Shown here one piece after another: positions 9,112 to 17,218 of a stretch of DNA of 64,000 nucleotides (position 1 is its first letter; every line of letters begins with the position of its first letter). A model generated the notes under the pieces. The model did not search any database. It saw nothing but the letters and a program-made list of their open reading frames with translations, and had not been told where the DNA came from. The translations under genes and the position numbers were made by a program. Where the stretch lies: assembly GCA_024707225.1 (NCBI GenBank), contig JANQAE010000004.1, forward strand, positions 496,001 to 560,000, given 5' to 3'. Origin of the DNA: Dokdonella sp. GTDB lineage: Bacteria > Pseudomonadota > Gammaproteobacteria > Xanthomonadales > Rhodanobacteraceae.

Positions 9112-9159
9112 GCACAAAATAATCGGTTGACACACCCAGGCGACCACAATAGCTTGTGG
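9112..9159 (+). promoter_or_regulatory. Two NrdR boxes over the nrdAB promoter
   Basis: Box 1 (9112-9127, GCACAAAATAATCGGT) and box 2 (9144-9159, CCACAATAGCTTGTGG) resemble the 16-bp NrdR consensus acaCwAtATaTwGtgt, matching about 11 and 12 positions. Their starts are 32 bp apart, three helical turns, the spacing known for NrdR box pairs. Box 2 lies inside a perfect 8-bp inverted repeat (GACCACAA/TTGTGGTC). A -35 TTGACA (9127-9132) touches box 1, and a -10-like TAGCTT (9150-9155, 17-bp spacer) lies within box 2, so NrdR binding would block RNA polymerase. Confidence 0.75.
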
Positions 9160-9249
9160 TCGTCGGTGCCCGCTGGGCATGGCAGGGTGTCGGGGAACGC
9201 GCGTATGGCGTGCCTCGATCGGAGCGCGCGGCGCGGCCGCGCAGGCCGC

Positions 9250-9440
9250 GCGCAGGCGGTTCTCGACGCCCTTCCAGGTCCCGCCGGCTTAATAGGGAAT
9301 CCGGTGCCAAGCCGGAGCTGCCCCGCAGCGGTAGGTGGAAACGAAATCCGCGTTCTGCACTGGTCCGGTCGGACTGGGAAGCGGCGGAGACTAGGCGAGC
9401 CGCAAGGCTCCGGTCCACGAGCCCGAAGACCTGCCGACAC
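9250..9440 (+). promoter_or_regulatory. Cobalamin riboswitch in the nrdAB leader
   Basis: Conserved blocks of the B12 aptamer appear in order: TTAATAGGGAATCCGGTG, CCGGAGCTGCCCCGCAGCGGTA and GCCCGAAGACCTGCC. These match the B12-box core and the 3' closing segment seen in btuB leaders. Between aptamer and nrdA lie about 200 bases with complementary segments (GACCACC/GGTGGTC and GGGGAGG/CCTCCCC) that could form the expression platform. Family knowledge: such riboswitches turn genes off when adenosylcobalamin is present. Here that would lower the B12-independent reductase. Confidence 0.93.
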
Positions 9441-9653
9441 GTCGGGTCGCCGTCGACGTCGTCGCGTCCGCTGAGACGCCGTTCGCCGATCGTCGACGTC
9501 CCGACGCGGGTGACCACCTCCGCGGGGAGGCTGCGTCACGAGACGGCGCGCCCGACGGCGCGGCGTCGTCGTCGACGCCGTTCCTCCCCGGTGGTCGAAC
9601 CGACCGTGCCTGCGCGACGGAGCAGGTCGTCCGACAGATGACGGAGGAATTCC

Positions 9654-12141
9654 ATGCAGCCCCTCGATATGCGCGCCGCGTCCGCGGATGCCGATCCCTT
9701 TTCCGCGACGGCCCCCGCGCCGAAGACCGGCGGCAGCCGGCAGGATTTCGCACTGACGCCGCCGCACAGCCCCGCGCAGATGCGCGTGACCAAGCGCAAC
9801 GGCTCGACCGAAGCGGTCGACGTCAACAAGATCGTGCGCGCGGTGACGCGCACTGCCGAAGGCCTGCACGCGGTCGATCCGATGCGCGTGGCGCTCAAGA
9901 CGATCGGCGGCCTCTACGACGGCGCCAGCACGCGCGAGCTCGACGAACTGTCGATCCGCACCGCCGCCGCGTTGACCGCCGAGGAACCCGAGTACGGATT
10001 TCTCGCCGGCCGCCTGCTCGCCGGCTACATCGACAAGGAGGTCGCCGGCCAGGAGATCCAGTCGTTCTCGCAGTCGGTCGCGCGCGGCGCCGAGGTCGGC
10101 ATCATCGACGCGGCCCTGCGCGACTTCGTCGCGCTGAACGCGCGCAAGCTCAACGACGCGATCGACCCGGCCGCGACGCGCCGCTTCGAGTACTTCGGCC
10201 TGCGCACCGTCTACGACCGCTACCTGCTGCGCCATCCGCAGCTGCGCAAGGTGCTCGAGACGCCGCAGTACTTCTTCATGCGCATCGCCTGCGCGCTCGG
10301 CGGCGGCGACATCGGCGAGACGCTGGAGCTGTACCGGCTGATGTCCTCGCTCGAGTACATTCCAAGCTCGCCGACGCTGTTCAATGCCGGCACCGCGCAC
10401 CAGCAGCTGTCCTCGTGCTTCCTGCTCGACTCGCCGGACGATTCGCTCGAGGGCATCTACGGCAAGTACGCCGACGTCGCCAAGCTCAGCAAGTTCGCCG
10501 GCGGCATCGGCCTGTCGTACTCGCGCGTGCGCTCGCGCGGCTCGCTGATCCGCGGCACCAACGGCCATTCCAACGGGCTGGTGCCGTGGCTCAAGACGCT
10601 CGACGCCTCGGTGGCCGCGGTCAATCAGGGCGGCAAGCGCAAGGGCGCGGCCTGCGTGTACCTCGAAACCTGGCACGCCGACATCGAGGAGTTCCTCGAG
10701 CTGCGCGACAACACCGGCGACGAGGCGCGCCGCACGCACAATCTCAATCTCGCCAACTGGGTGCCCGACGAGTTCATGCGCCGCGTCGAGCGCGACGCGG
10801 ACTGGTCGCTGTTCGATCCGAAGATCGTCCCGCACTTCGTCGACAGCTGGGGCGAGGCGTTCGACCAGGCCTACCGCCAGGCCGAGGCCGACGGCCTGGC
10901 CGTCAAGACGATCAAGGCGCGCGAGCTCTACGCGCGCATGCTGCGCACGCTGGCGCAGACCGGCAACGGCTGGATGACGTTCAAGGACCGCAGCAACGCG
11001 ACCTGCAACCAGACCGCGCTGACGCAGAACGTGGTCCATCTGTCGAACCTGTGCACCGAGATCCTCGAGGTCACCTCCGGCGGCGAGACCGCGTGTGCAA
11101 CCTCGGCTCGATCAACCTGGCGCGGCACGTCGCCGACGGCGGCTTCGACTTCGACAAGCTCGCCGCGACCGTGCGCACCGCGGTGCGCCAGCTCGACCGC
11201 GTCATCGACATCAACTTCTACCCGATCGAGACCGCGCCACGGCCAACCGCAAGTGGCGACCGGTCGGCCTCGGCGTGATGGGCCTGCAGGACGTGTTCTT
11301 CCAGCTGCGCCTGCCGTTCGACTCGCCCGAGGCGCTCGCGCTGTCGTCGCGGATCGCCGAGGAGATCTACTACAACGCGCTGGCCAGCTCCTCGGAACTG
11401 GCCGCCGAACTCGGCCGCCATCCGGGCTTCGACGAGACCCGCGCGGCGCGCGGCGAGCTGCAGTTCGACTACTGGCCGCAGGCGCGGCCGACGATCCCGG
11501 CCGAGCGCTGGAACGATCTGCGCGAGCGGATCGGCACGCAGGGCCTGCGCAACTCGCTGCTGATCGCGATCGCGCCGACCGCGACGATCGCCTCGATCGC
11601 CGGCTGCTACGAGTGCATCGAGCCGCAGGTCTCGAACCTGTTCAAGCGCGAGACGCTGTCGGGCGACTTCCTCGTCGTCAACCGCTATCTGGTCGAGGAG
11701 CTCAAGTCGCTGGGCCTGTGGACCGACGCGATCCGCGACGCGATCAAGCTCGCCGAAGGCTCGATCCAGGGCATCGCGGCGATTCCCGAGCCGCTGCGGC
11801 AGATCTACCGCACGGTCTGGGAGCTGCCGCAGAAGGCCTTGATCGATCTGGCCGCCGCGCGCGGCGCCTACATCGACCAGAGTCAGTCGCTGAACCTGTT
11901 CCAGGAGAACCCGAACATCGGCCGCCTGTCGTCGATGTACATGTATGCGTGGAAGGCCGGCGTGAAGACCACCTACTACCTGCGCTCGCGCCCGGCGACG
12001 CGGATCGCCAAGACCACGGTCGGCGCCACGGCGGCCGAGCCGGTCGCGGCGCCGTTGCAGCCGGCCGCCGATCCGGCAGCGGCGACGCAGGCGGTGTTCT
12101 GCTCGCTCGAGAACCCCGAGTACTGCGAGGCCTGCCAGTAA
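9654..12141 (+). CDS. nrdA: Class I ribonucleotide reductase large subunit (two frameshifts)
   Basis: NrdA reduces ribonucleoside diphosphates together with NrdB. An N-terminal ATP-cone (residues 40-130, [20 protein letters not shown]) precedes the barrel. The barrel has [38 protein letters not shown], and later RWRPVGLG-type and YCEACQ C-terminal Cys motifs. The frame breaks at about 11093 (GCG-GTG reduced to GCGTG) and again at about 11237 (GCGGCC reduced to GCGCC). It therefore runs through three ORF-track frames (9654.., 9638..11278, 11095..12141). Each break is loss of one G, and all conserved blocks survive, so sequencing error is likely. The start follows ACGGAGGAA. Expression should respond to NrdR and cobalamin. 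Confidence 0.93.
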
Positions 12142-12207
12142 CGCCTGCCCGCCCCGCGCCCGCTGCCTTCGCGGCGGGCGCGTTCCTCCTTCGACCTGCG
12201 AGCGCCC

Positions 12208-13239
12208 ATGTCCGCCCAGCCACCGCTACCCAAAACCCATCACCTGCTCGACCCCGGCTTCGAACTGACGCTGCGGCCGATGCGCTATCCCGAGTTCTAC
12301 GAGATGTACCGCGCGGCGATCCGCAACACCTGGACCGTCGAGGAGGTCGACTTCTCGATCGACGTGACCGATCTGCGCTCGCGCATGTCGGCCGCCGACC
12401 GCCATCTGATCCACCGCCTCGTCGCGTTCTTCGCGACCGGCGATTCGATCGTCTCCAACAACCTGGTCCTCAATCTCTACAAGCACCTCAACTCGCCCGA
12501 GGCGCGCATGTACCTGTCGCGGCAGCTCTACGAGGAAGCGCTGCACGTGCAGTTCTACCTGACCCTGCTCGACACCTACATGCCCGATCCGGACGCGCGC
12601 GTGCAGGCGTTCGCGGCGGTCGAGAACATCCCGTCGATCCGCAAGAAGGCCGAGTTCTGCTTCAAGTGGATCGACTCGATCCAGCACCTGGACCGCATCG
12701 AGACGCGCGAGCAGCGCCGCGAGTTCCTGCTCAACCAGATCTGCTTCGCGGCCTGCATCGAGGGCCTGTTCTTCTTCGCGGCGTTCGCCTACGTGTACTT
12801 CTTCCGCTCGCGCGGCCTGCTGCCGGGCCTGGCCTCGGGCACCAACTGGGTGTTCCGCGACGAGAGCTGCCACATGGCGTTCGCGTTCGAGGCGATCCGC
12901 ACCGTGCGCGCCGAGGAGCCGGAGCTGTTCGACGCGCAGATGCAGAGCCAGGTCTACGAGATGCTGGCCGAGGCGATCGACTGCGAGACGCAGTTCGCCG
13001 AGGACGTGCTGGCCGGCGGCGTCGCCGGCATCTCCACGCGCGACATGCGCCAGTACCTGGAATATTGCGCCGATCAGCACTTCGTGAAGCTCGGCATGGC
13101 CAAGCGCTACGGCGTCAAGAACCCGCTGCCGTTCATGGAGCTGCAGGACGTGCAGGAACTGACCAATTTCTTCGAGCGCCGCGTATCGGCCTACCAGGTC
13201 GGCGTACAGGGCGAGGTCGCATTCGACGAGGCGTTCTGA
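12208..13239 (+). CDS. nrdB: Class I ribonucleotide reductase small subunit
   Basis: The R2 protein (343 residues) carries the di-metal site and tyrosyl radical that activates NrdA. Visible ligands include D in FFATGDSIVSNN and E/H/Y spaced as in class Ia proteins in EEALHVQFY (the Tyr four residues after His). E occurs in CIEGLFFFAA and E-x-x-H in DESCHMAF. The C-terminus VAFDEAF is the acidic aromatic tail that docks on NrdA. It lies 66 bp after nrdA on the same strand, so it is probably cotranscribed under the same NrdR/B12 control. The radical Tyr is present, so this is not an NrdB-like non-radical variant. Confidence 0.95.
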   Translation: MSAQPPLPKTHHLLDPGFELTLRPMRYPEFYEMYRAAIRNTWTVEEVDFSIDVTDLRSRMSAADRHLIHRLVAFFATGDSIVSNNLVLNLYKHLNSPEARMYLSRQLYEEALHVQFYLTLLDTYMPDPDARVQAFAAVENIPSIRKKAEFCFKWIDSIQHLDRIETREQRREFLLNQICFAACIEGLFFFAAFAYVYFFRSRGLLPGLASGTNWVFRDESCHMAFAFEAIRTVRAEEPELFDAQMQSQVYEMLAEAIDCETQFAEDVLAGGVAGISTRDMRQYLEYCADQHFVKLGMAKRYGVKNPLPFMELQDVQELTNFFERRVSAYQVGVQGEVAFDEAF

Positions 13240-13763
13240 GCGCAGCGCCGCGCGTTGCCGGCGCTCGAGCACGGCGCGGACGGCTGGCTGCGATCGATGC
13301 CGCCGGCGCACGCGGCGGCACGTCGGAGCGCGGGTTCGTTTGCGGCGCGACGAGAATCGATGTCCCGATCTCGCGCATGTCGCTTCGCGACCGAATGCGG
13401 CGAGCGAATGGCGAGGCGCCGTCGACGACGCCTCGCGCATCGTCGGGCCGGTCGTCGCGATCCTTCGATTGCCGTGGCGGCCTCCAGCGGCGAGTCCATC
13501 ATCGCGCGGAACGCAAGATCATCGATCGATGCCAAGGAGCGGACGCAACGCGATGCGCCGCCGGCTAGGCCGTCGAGTCGTGCCTGGTGTACCGTGCGGC
13601 CGATGCACCGCTGCCGTCTCCTGCCCGTTCTCCTGGCGCCTCGATCCGCGGCCGTCATCGCGCCGTTGCGCGTCGTAACGGCGATCGTCTTGCGGTGTCC
13701 GTCAGCATGCGCGCGCGGGCACGACGCCCGCCTCGTGGGCCGGACCGCCGGTCCTGAGCTGTC
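13240..13763. other. Intergenic region between nrdB and yfeH
   Basis: About 520 bp without a convincing gene; the track ORFs here lack recognisable domains and have irregular composition. A GCGAGGCG/CGCCTCGC inverted repeat (13411-13418 with 13429-13436, 10-nt loop) has no T-tract, so it is at best a weak terminator. The stretch may hold the yfeH promoter. Confidence 0.4.
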
Positions 13764-14783
13764 ATGAAGACCCTGCGCAACCTGCTCGACGGCTTCACGC
13801 TGGCGCTGATCGGCACGGTCGTGCTGGCCTCGCTGTGGCCGTGCGAGGGCGCGGCCGGGGTGTTCTTCGACCGGCTGACGATCGTCGGCATCGCGGTCTT
13901 GTTCTTCCTGCACGGCGCGCGCCTCTCGCGCGAGGCGATCGTCGCCGGCCTGCTGCACTGGCGGTTGCATCTGGTCGTGCTCGCGACGACCTTCGTCGTG
14001 TTTCCACTGATCGGCCTCGCGTTCCGGCCGCTGAGCGGCGGCGTACTGCCGGCCGAGCTGGTGTTCGGCCTGATCTATCTGTGCTGCCTGCCCTCGACCG
14101 TGCAGTCCTCGATCGCGTTCACCGCGATCGCGCGCGGCAACGTGCCGGCCGCGGTCTGCAGCGCGTCGGCGTCGAACCTGCTCGGCGTGTTCGCGACGCC
14201 GCTGCTGGTCGCGCTGCTGCTCGGCACGCCCGGCGGCAGCGCCGGCTCGCCGCTCGAGGCGATCGGCGACATCGTCTTGCAGCTGCTGGTGCCGTTCGTC
14301 GCCGGCCATCTGCTGCGGCCGTGGGTCGGGCGCTTCGTCGAGCGGCATCGCCGCGTGCTCGGCTACACCGATCGCGGCACCGTGCTGCTGGTGGTCTACG
14401 TCGCCTTCAGCGAATCGGTCGTCGAGGGGCTCTGGCATCACGTGCCGCCGCCGGCCCTGGCGATCCTCGCGGCCTGCGTGCTCGCGCTGCTCGCGCTGAT
14501 GCTGATGCTGACCACGTTCGGCAGCCGCGCGCTCGGCTTCGCGAAGGAGGACGAGATCACGATCGTCTTCTGCGGCACCAAGAAGAGCCTCGCCACCGGC
14601 GTGCCGATGGCCAAGATCCTGTTCGCCGGCAATCCCGCGCTCGGCATGATCGTGCTGCCGATCATGCTGTTCCATCAGGTGCAGCTGATGGCCTGCGCCT
14701 GGCTGGCGCAGCGCTATGCGCGCCGGCCGTTGCCCGACGACGGTCGCGCCGATGCCGGCCGGGCGACGCGCGGACCGGCCTGA
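13764..14783 (+). CDS. yfeH: Bile acid:sodium symporter-family transporter, YfeH type
   Basis: The protein is 339 residues with about ten membrane segments. Family hallmarks of the SBF-like YfeH branch are present: FFLHGARLSREAI near residue 48, YLCCLPSTVQSSIAFTAIARGN near 110, and FCGTKKSLATGVPMAKILF near 270. The substrate of this branch is not known; the fold is that of Na+-coupled symporters. The start ATG is close to the first membrane segment. It is probably monocistronic: nrdB is 520 bp upstream and the truncated PLD-like gene begins 97 bp downstream with its own -10-like TAGAAT. Confidence 0.88.
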   Translation: MKTLRNLLDGFTLALIGTVVLASLWPCEGAAGVFFDRLTIVGIAVLFFLHGARLSREAIVAGLLHWRLHLVVLATTFVVFPLIGLAFRPLSGGVLPAELVFGLIYLCCLPSTVQSSIAFTAIARGNVPAAVCSASASNLLGVFATPLLVALLLGTPGGSAGSPLEAIGDIVLQLLVPFVAGHLLRPWVGRFVERHRRVLGYTDRGTVLLVVYVAFSESVVEGLWHHVPPPALAILAACVLALLALMLMLTTFGSRALGFAKEDEITIVFCGTKKSLATGVPMAKILFAGNPALGMIVLPIMLFHQVQLMACAWLAQRYARRPLPDDGRADAGRATRGPA

Positions 14784-14880
14784 AGCGCCGACGCCTGGGC
14801 GGCCGCGCGCCGGCCCGGCGATGCGCGGCTAGAATCGGTCGGCGGCCGCGCCCGCTCAACCACCGATCCGAAGGTCCGCG

Positions 14881-15062
14881 ATGATCGCTGCGTCCCGCCG
14901 CCGTGTTCCGCTGCGATTCGTGTTCGCCGCCGTGCTGCTGGCCTGGGCCGTTTCGGCGACCTATCAGATCGCCAAGGCGCCGCCGCCGGGCGTATCGACG
15001 GCCGGCCCGTTGCGTGCAGCCTCCGGGATGCGCTTCCTCGCCGCGCCCGGATCTTCGACCAC
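14881..15062 (+). pseudogene. 5' stub of a phospholipase D-like protein, cut by the element
   Basis: The first 55 or so codons encode a basic N-terminus with one membrane segment (RFVFAAVLLAWAVSATYQI), then KAPPPGVSTAGPLRAASGMRFLA. This resembles the start of xanthomonad PLD-domain proteins (KPLPxGLS...RFLAD). Homology then stops at about 15060 and the frame continues into lower-GC element sequence up to 15213. The catalytic HKD motifs are absent, and no 3' part was found on the far side of the element near 21.6-21.9 kb. A -10-like TAGAAT at about 14829 precedes it. The identity rests on a short segment. Confidence 0.5.
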
Positions 15063-15101
15063 CGGCCTCAAGGCGGAACGGCTTGGGGCCGGTGCTGCTC
15101 G

Positions 15102-15311
15102 TTACTCCTTGGTTTCGATGATCCACCACATGGCACGCGGCAAGGCGCGGCCCGTGATGGCATGCAAGTCGGTCAGGTCGGCGCAGGCCGTCCAGCCCGA
15201 GGGCGGGCGGTAGCCGCGCACGTCGTCTTCGCCGTGCCAGCGGCGGGCGCGCACCGTGCCAGGTGCATAGATCGCCGCCATGCGCGGGCGGCTGGTGGGG
15301 GTGCGGGTCAT
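15102..15311 (-). CDS. Small element-borne hypothetical protein
   Basis: The protein is 69 residues from the ATG at 15311, preceded by AAGGAGAAG. The track start at 15377 would overlap the next gene. It contains VRARRWHGEDDVRGYRPPSGW and ends AMWWIIETKE. No known domain is recognised. It follows the ParB-like ORF by about 60 bp on the same strand and is probably part of the same old operon. Confidence 0.5.
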   Translation of the reverse strand: MTRTPTSRPRMAAIYAPGTVRARRWHGEDDVRGYRPPSGWTACADLTDLHAITGRALPRAMWWIIETKE

Positions 15312-15373
15312 GGGGGCTTCTCCTTCAAGCGAAGCGCCCCGGTCGAGGCCGGGGCGCTTGCCTTCGGCGCGGG

Positions 15374-16102
15374 TCAAGCGGCCAGTGCCTCGGCGGGCTC
15401 ATCCGCCATTGCCTCGGCATCCTCCGGGGCGTCCTGCGCCTGCGTTTCCTCCGGCGCAGCTTCCGGGCCTTCGGCCTTGAAGATGGCGGGCATCCAGCCC
15501 GTGCCATCGGCCAGCCGTTCCGCCTCGCTGGCAATGTCGGCCTTCTTCAACTTCGCCAAGCAGGTAGCGTGCGACGGCGCGAACTCGCCCACGGCTTCCA
15601 GAATCACCGCCTTGGAAGCGTGCTCGAAGTAGCCGTCGGCGGTGGGCTGCCACCATGCGGCCATATCTAGCCCCACGGCCTGCGCCAGTTCCGCGCCCGG
15701 CTGCTGCGCCGTGGCGCTAGGCGTCACCGCGTCCACGGTCGCCGCCACGCATACCGCCAGCAGCCGCACCAGTTCGCCTTGCCCCATCGCCAGCAGCGCG
15801 GCGAACAGTTCGGCGCTGTCCTGCGGCAGCGCTTCGCCCGCGACCCGCTGAAATTCGTGCAGGGCCACGGCGGCGGGCGACTCGGTCCAGTCGGGGGCCA
15901 TGCCTTCCAGCCGGCCTTGCACTTTCAGGCTCACGCCTAGCGGCAAATGGCGGCCGTAATGGCTGTCGTACCGCTCGGAACGGCTTTCGTGCGGGGCGTC
16001 CGCGAAGATGGACGGGGCCACACGGCGGATTTGGTCATCGGACAGCGGGTAATCGCTGCGCAGCGACGGGGAACGGGAAGCGAATCGGGATGCGAGTTGC
16101 AT
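15374..16102 (-). pseudogene. DUF932 N-terminus fused to ParB C-terminus by deletion
   Basis: From the ATG at 16102 (preceded by AGGAGAAA) the first 45 or so residues (MQLASRFASRSPSLRSDYPLS, IFADAPHESRSERY) look like the start of element-borne DUF932 proteins. After about residue 60 the sequence is the C-terminal part of plasmid/ICE ParB-like partition proteins (QGRLEGMAPDWTESPAAVAL, LDMAAWWQPTADGYFEHASK, GTGWMPAIF). The ParB nuclease and HTH domains and the body of DUF932 are missing. An in-frame deletion has therefore joined two genes. The ORF is open for 242 codons, but a function is unlikely. Confidence 0.65.
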
Positions 16103-16274
16103 GGCATTTCTCCTGACGAAAAAGGTTTGCTGTTCAAACCGCACACCGGATTCCTAGATTCGGAGCCCAGCCTTTCGGCTGTTCGGTGCGGTCGGCACGA
16201 GGAACCCGGCTGGCCCTGTTGCCACCGTCTTTCCTGAGTTCATCGCCCGCGGCCAAAGGAGCGCGCGAACGGGG

Positions 16275-16869
16275 GCCGTCAAGGAGACAAGCGCAGCTTC
16301 AAGCCGCGCACCACCGACAGTCGGCACGGCCGGCCCGTGGCCGGCAATCACCTGGATCGGCAGTTCGCGGTGGCGCATCCGCTACCGGCCTGGGTCGGGG
16401 ACATCACCTACCTGCCGACCCGCGAGGGCTGGCTGTATCTAGCCGCGGTGATCGATCTGCGCACCCGGCAAGTCCTGGGCTACAGCCTGTCCGAACGGAT
16501 GCCCGAGGATCTGGTGCGTCAGGCGTTCCTCAATGCATGGTCGGCTTCGCCGGTACCGCCGGGTGTGATCTTCCACTCCGACCGCGCGGCAGCCAGTACG
16601 CCAGCGGTGAGTTCGCCAAAACGCTGGCCGCGCATGGCTTCGTGCCGAGCATGAGCCGCAAGGGCAACTGCTGGGACAATGCCGTCGTCGAGAGCTTCTT
16701 CGCTACGCTCAAGAACGAGGAAGCCACCGGCGTATACGCCAGCAAGGCCACAGCCCACGCTGCCATCGCCCGCTACATCCATGGCTTCTATAATCCCGCC
16801 CGTTTGCACTCTGCGCTCGGTTATCTGTCACCCAACGACTATGCCAAGAAGATGAAGCGGGCCACCTAG
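16275..16869 (+). pseudogene. IS3-family transposase OrfB remnant (truncated, frameshifted)
   Basis: DDE transposase blocks are visible: WVGDITYLPTREGWLYLAAV (first D), a degraded FHSDR/GSQYASGEF (second D) and NAVVESFFATLKNE (E). The tail is FYNPARLHSALGYLSP. The frame changes near 16585, where GACCGCGGC appears as GACCGCGCGGC (2-bp insertion), splitting it between ORFs 16337.. and ..16869. OrfA, the OrfB N-terminus and the left inverted repeat are missing. A possible right terminal repeat, read inward as TGAACCTGCCTCCT, lies at 16896-16909. Not expected to be active. Confidence 0.85.
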
Positions 16870-16909
16870 AATCGCACTTCTTGGCGTCCGTTCTCAGGAG
16901 GCAGGTTCA

Positions 16910-17218
16910 ACGGCACATCCCTTTGTGCTGACCGCACGCAAGCGAAGCGCGCAGGCCCGAAGCTGGAAGCCGGGCCGAAGGCGTCAGCGATGTGGAAGGC
17001 TGGCGAACGCCAGTCCCGTCAGGGATGAGCGAATAGCGAACCTGGAGCAGCGCGCTCCGCGAAGCGGAGACGTAAGGAGGTGTTTCGCTTACTATCCGTT
17101 TGTATGAACTAGCTGCTTTCGGCTACGCCTTGGTGTTGCCCCCGATAAGGAAGGAACACTTCGTCATCAATAGCGAATACAGCCTGCTAAAAATCATCAA
17201 AAGACAGCGGAGGGATTC
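16910..17218. other. Element intergenic region upstream of the OLD gene
   Basis: About 310 bp without a supported gene. It includes a small CTCCGC-GAA-GCGGAG hairpin near 17060 and an AT-richer stretch from about 17090 that probably contains the promoter of the OLD/UvrD pair. No confident -35/-10 pair was assigned. GGAGGGATTC precedes the start codon at 17219. Confidence 0.4.

Noticed and set aside
9163-9180. TGCCCGCTGGGCA palindrome as another repressor site
   Set aside because: It does not match the NrdR consensus and lies in the transcribed leader just before the aptamer, where RNA structure is the simpler explanation.
7371-11039. 1222-codon minus-strand ORF
   Set aside because: It runs antisense to the secreted protein gene, the riboswitch and nrdA. 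Its Arg/Gly/Ala/Asp-rich composition is typical of an antisense frame in 70 % GC DNA, and no domain is seen.
13411-13436. GCGAGGCG/CGCCTCGC hairpin as nrdB terminator
   Set aside because: It has no T-tract, lies 170 bp after nrdB, and such palindromes are common by chance at this GC content.
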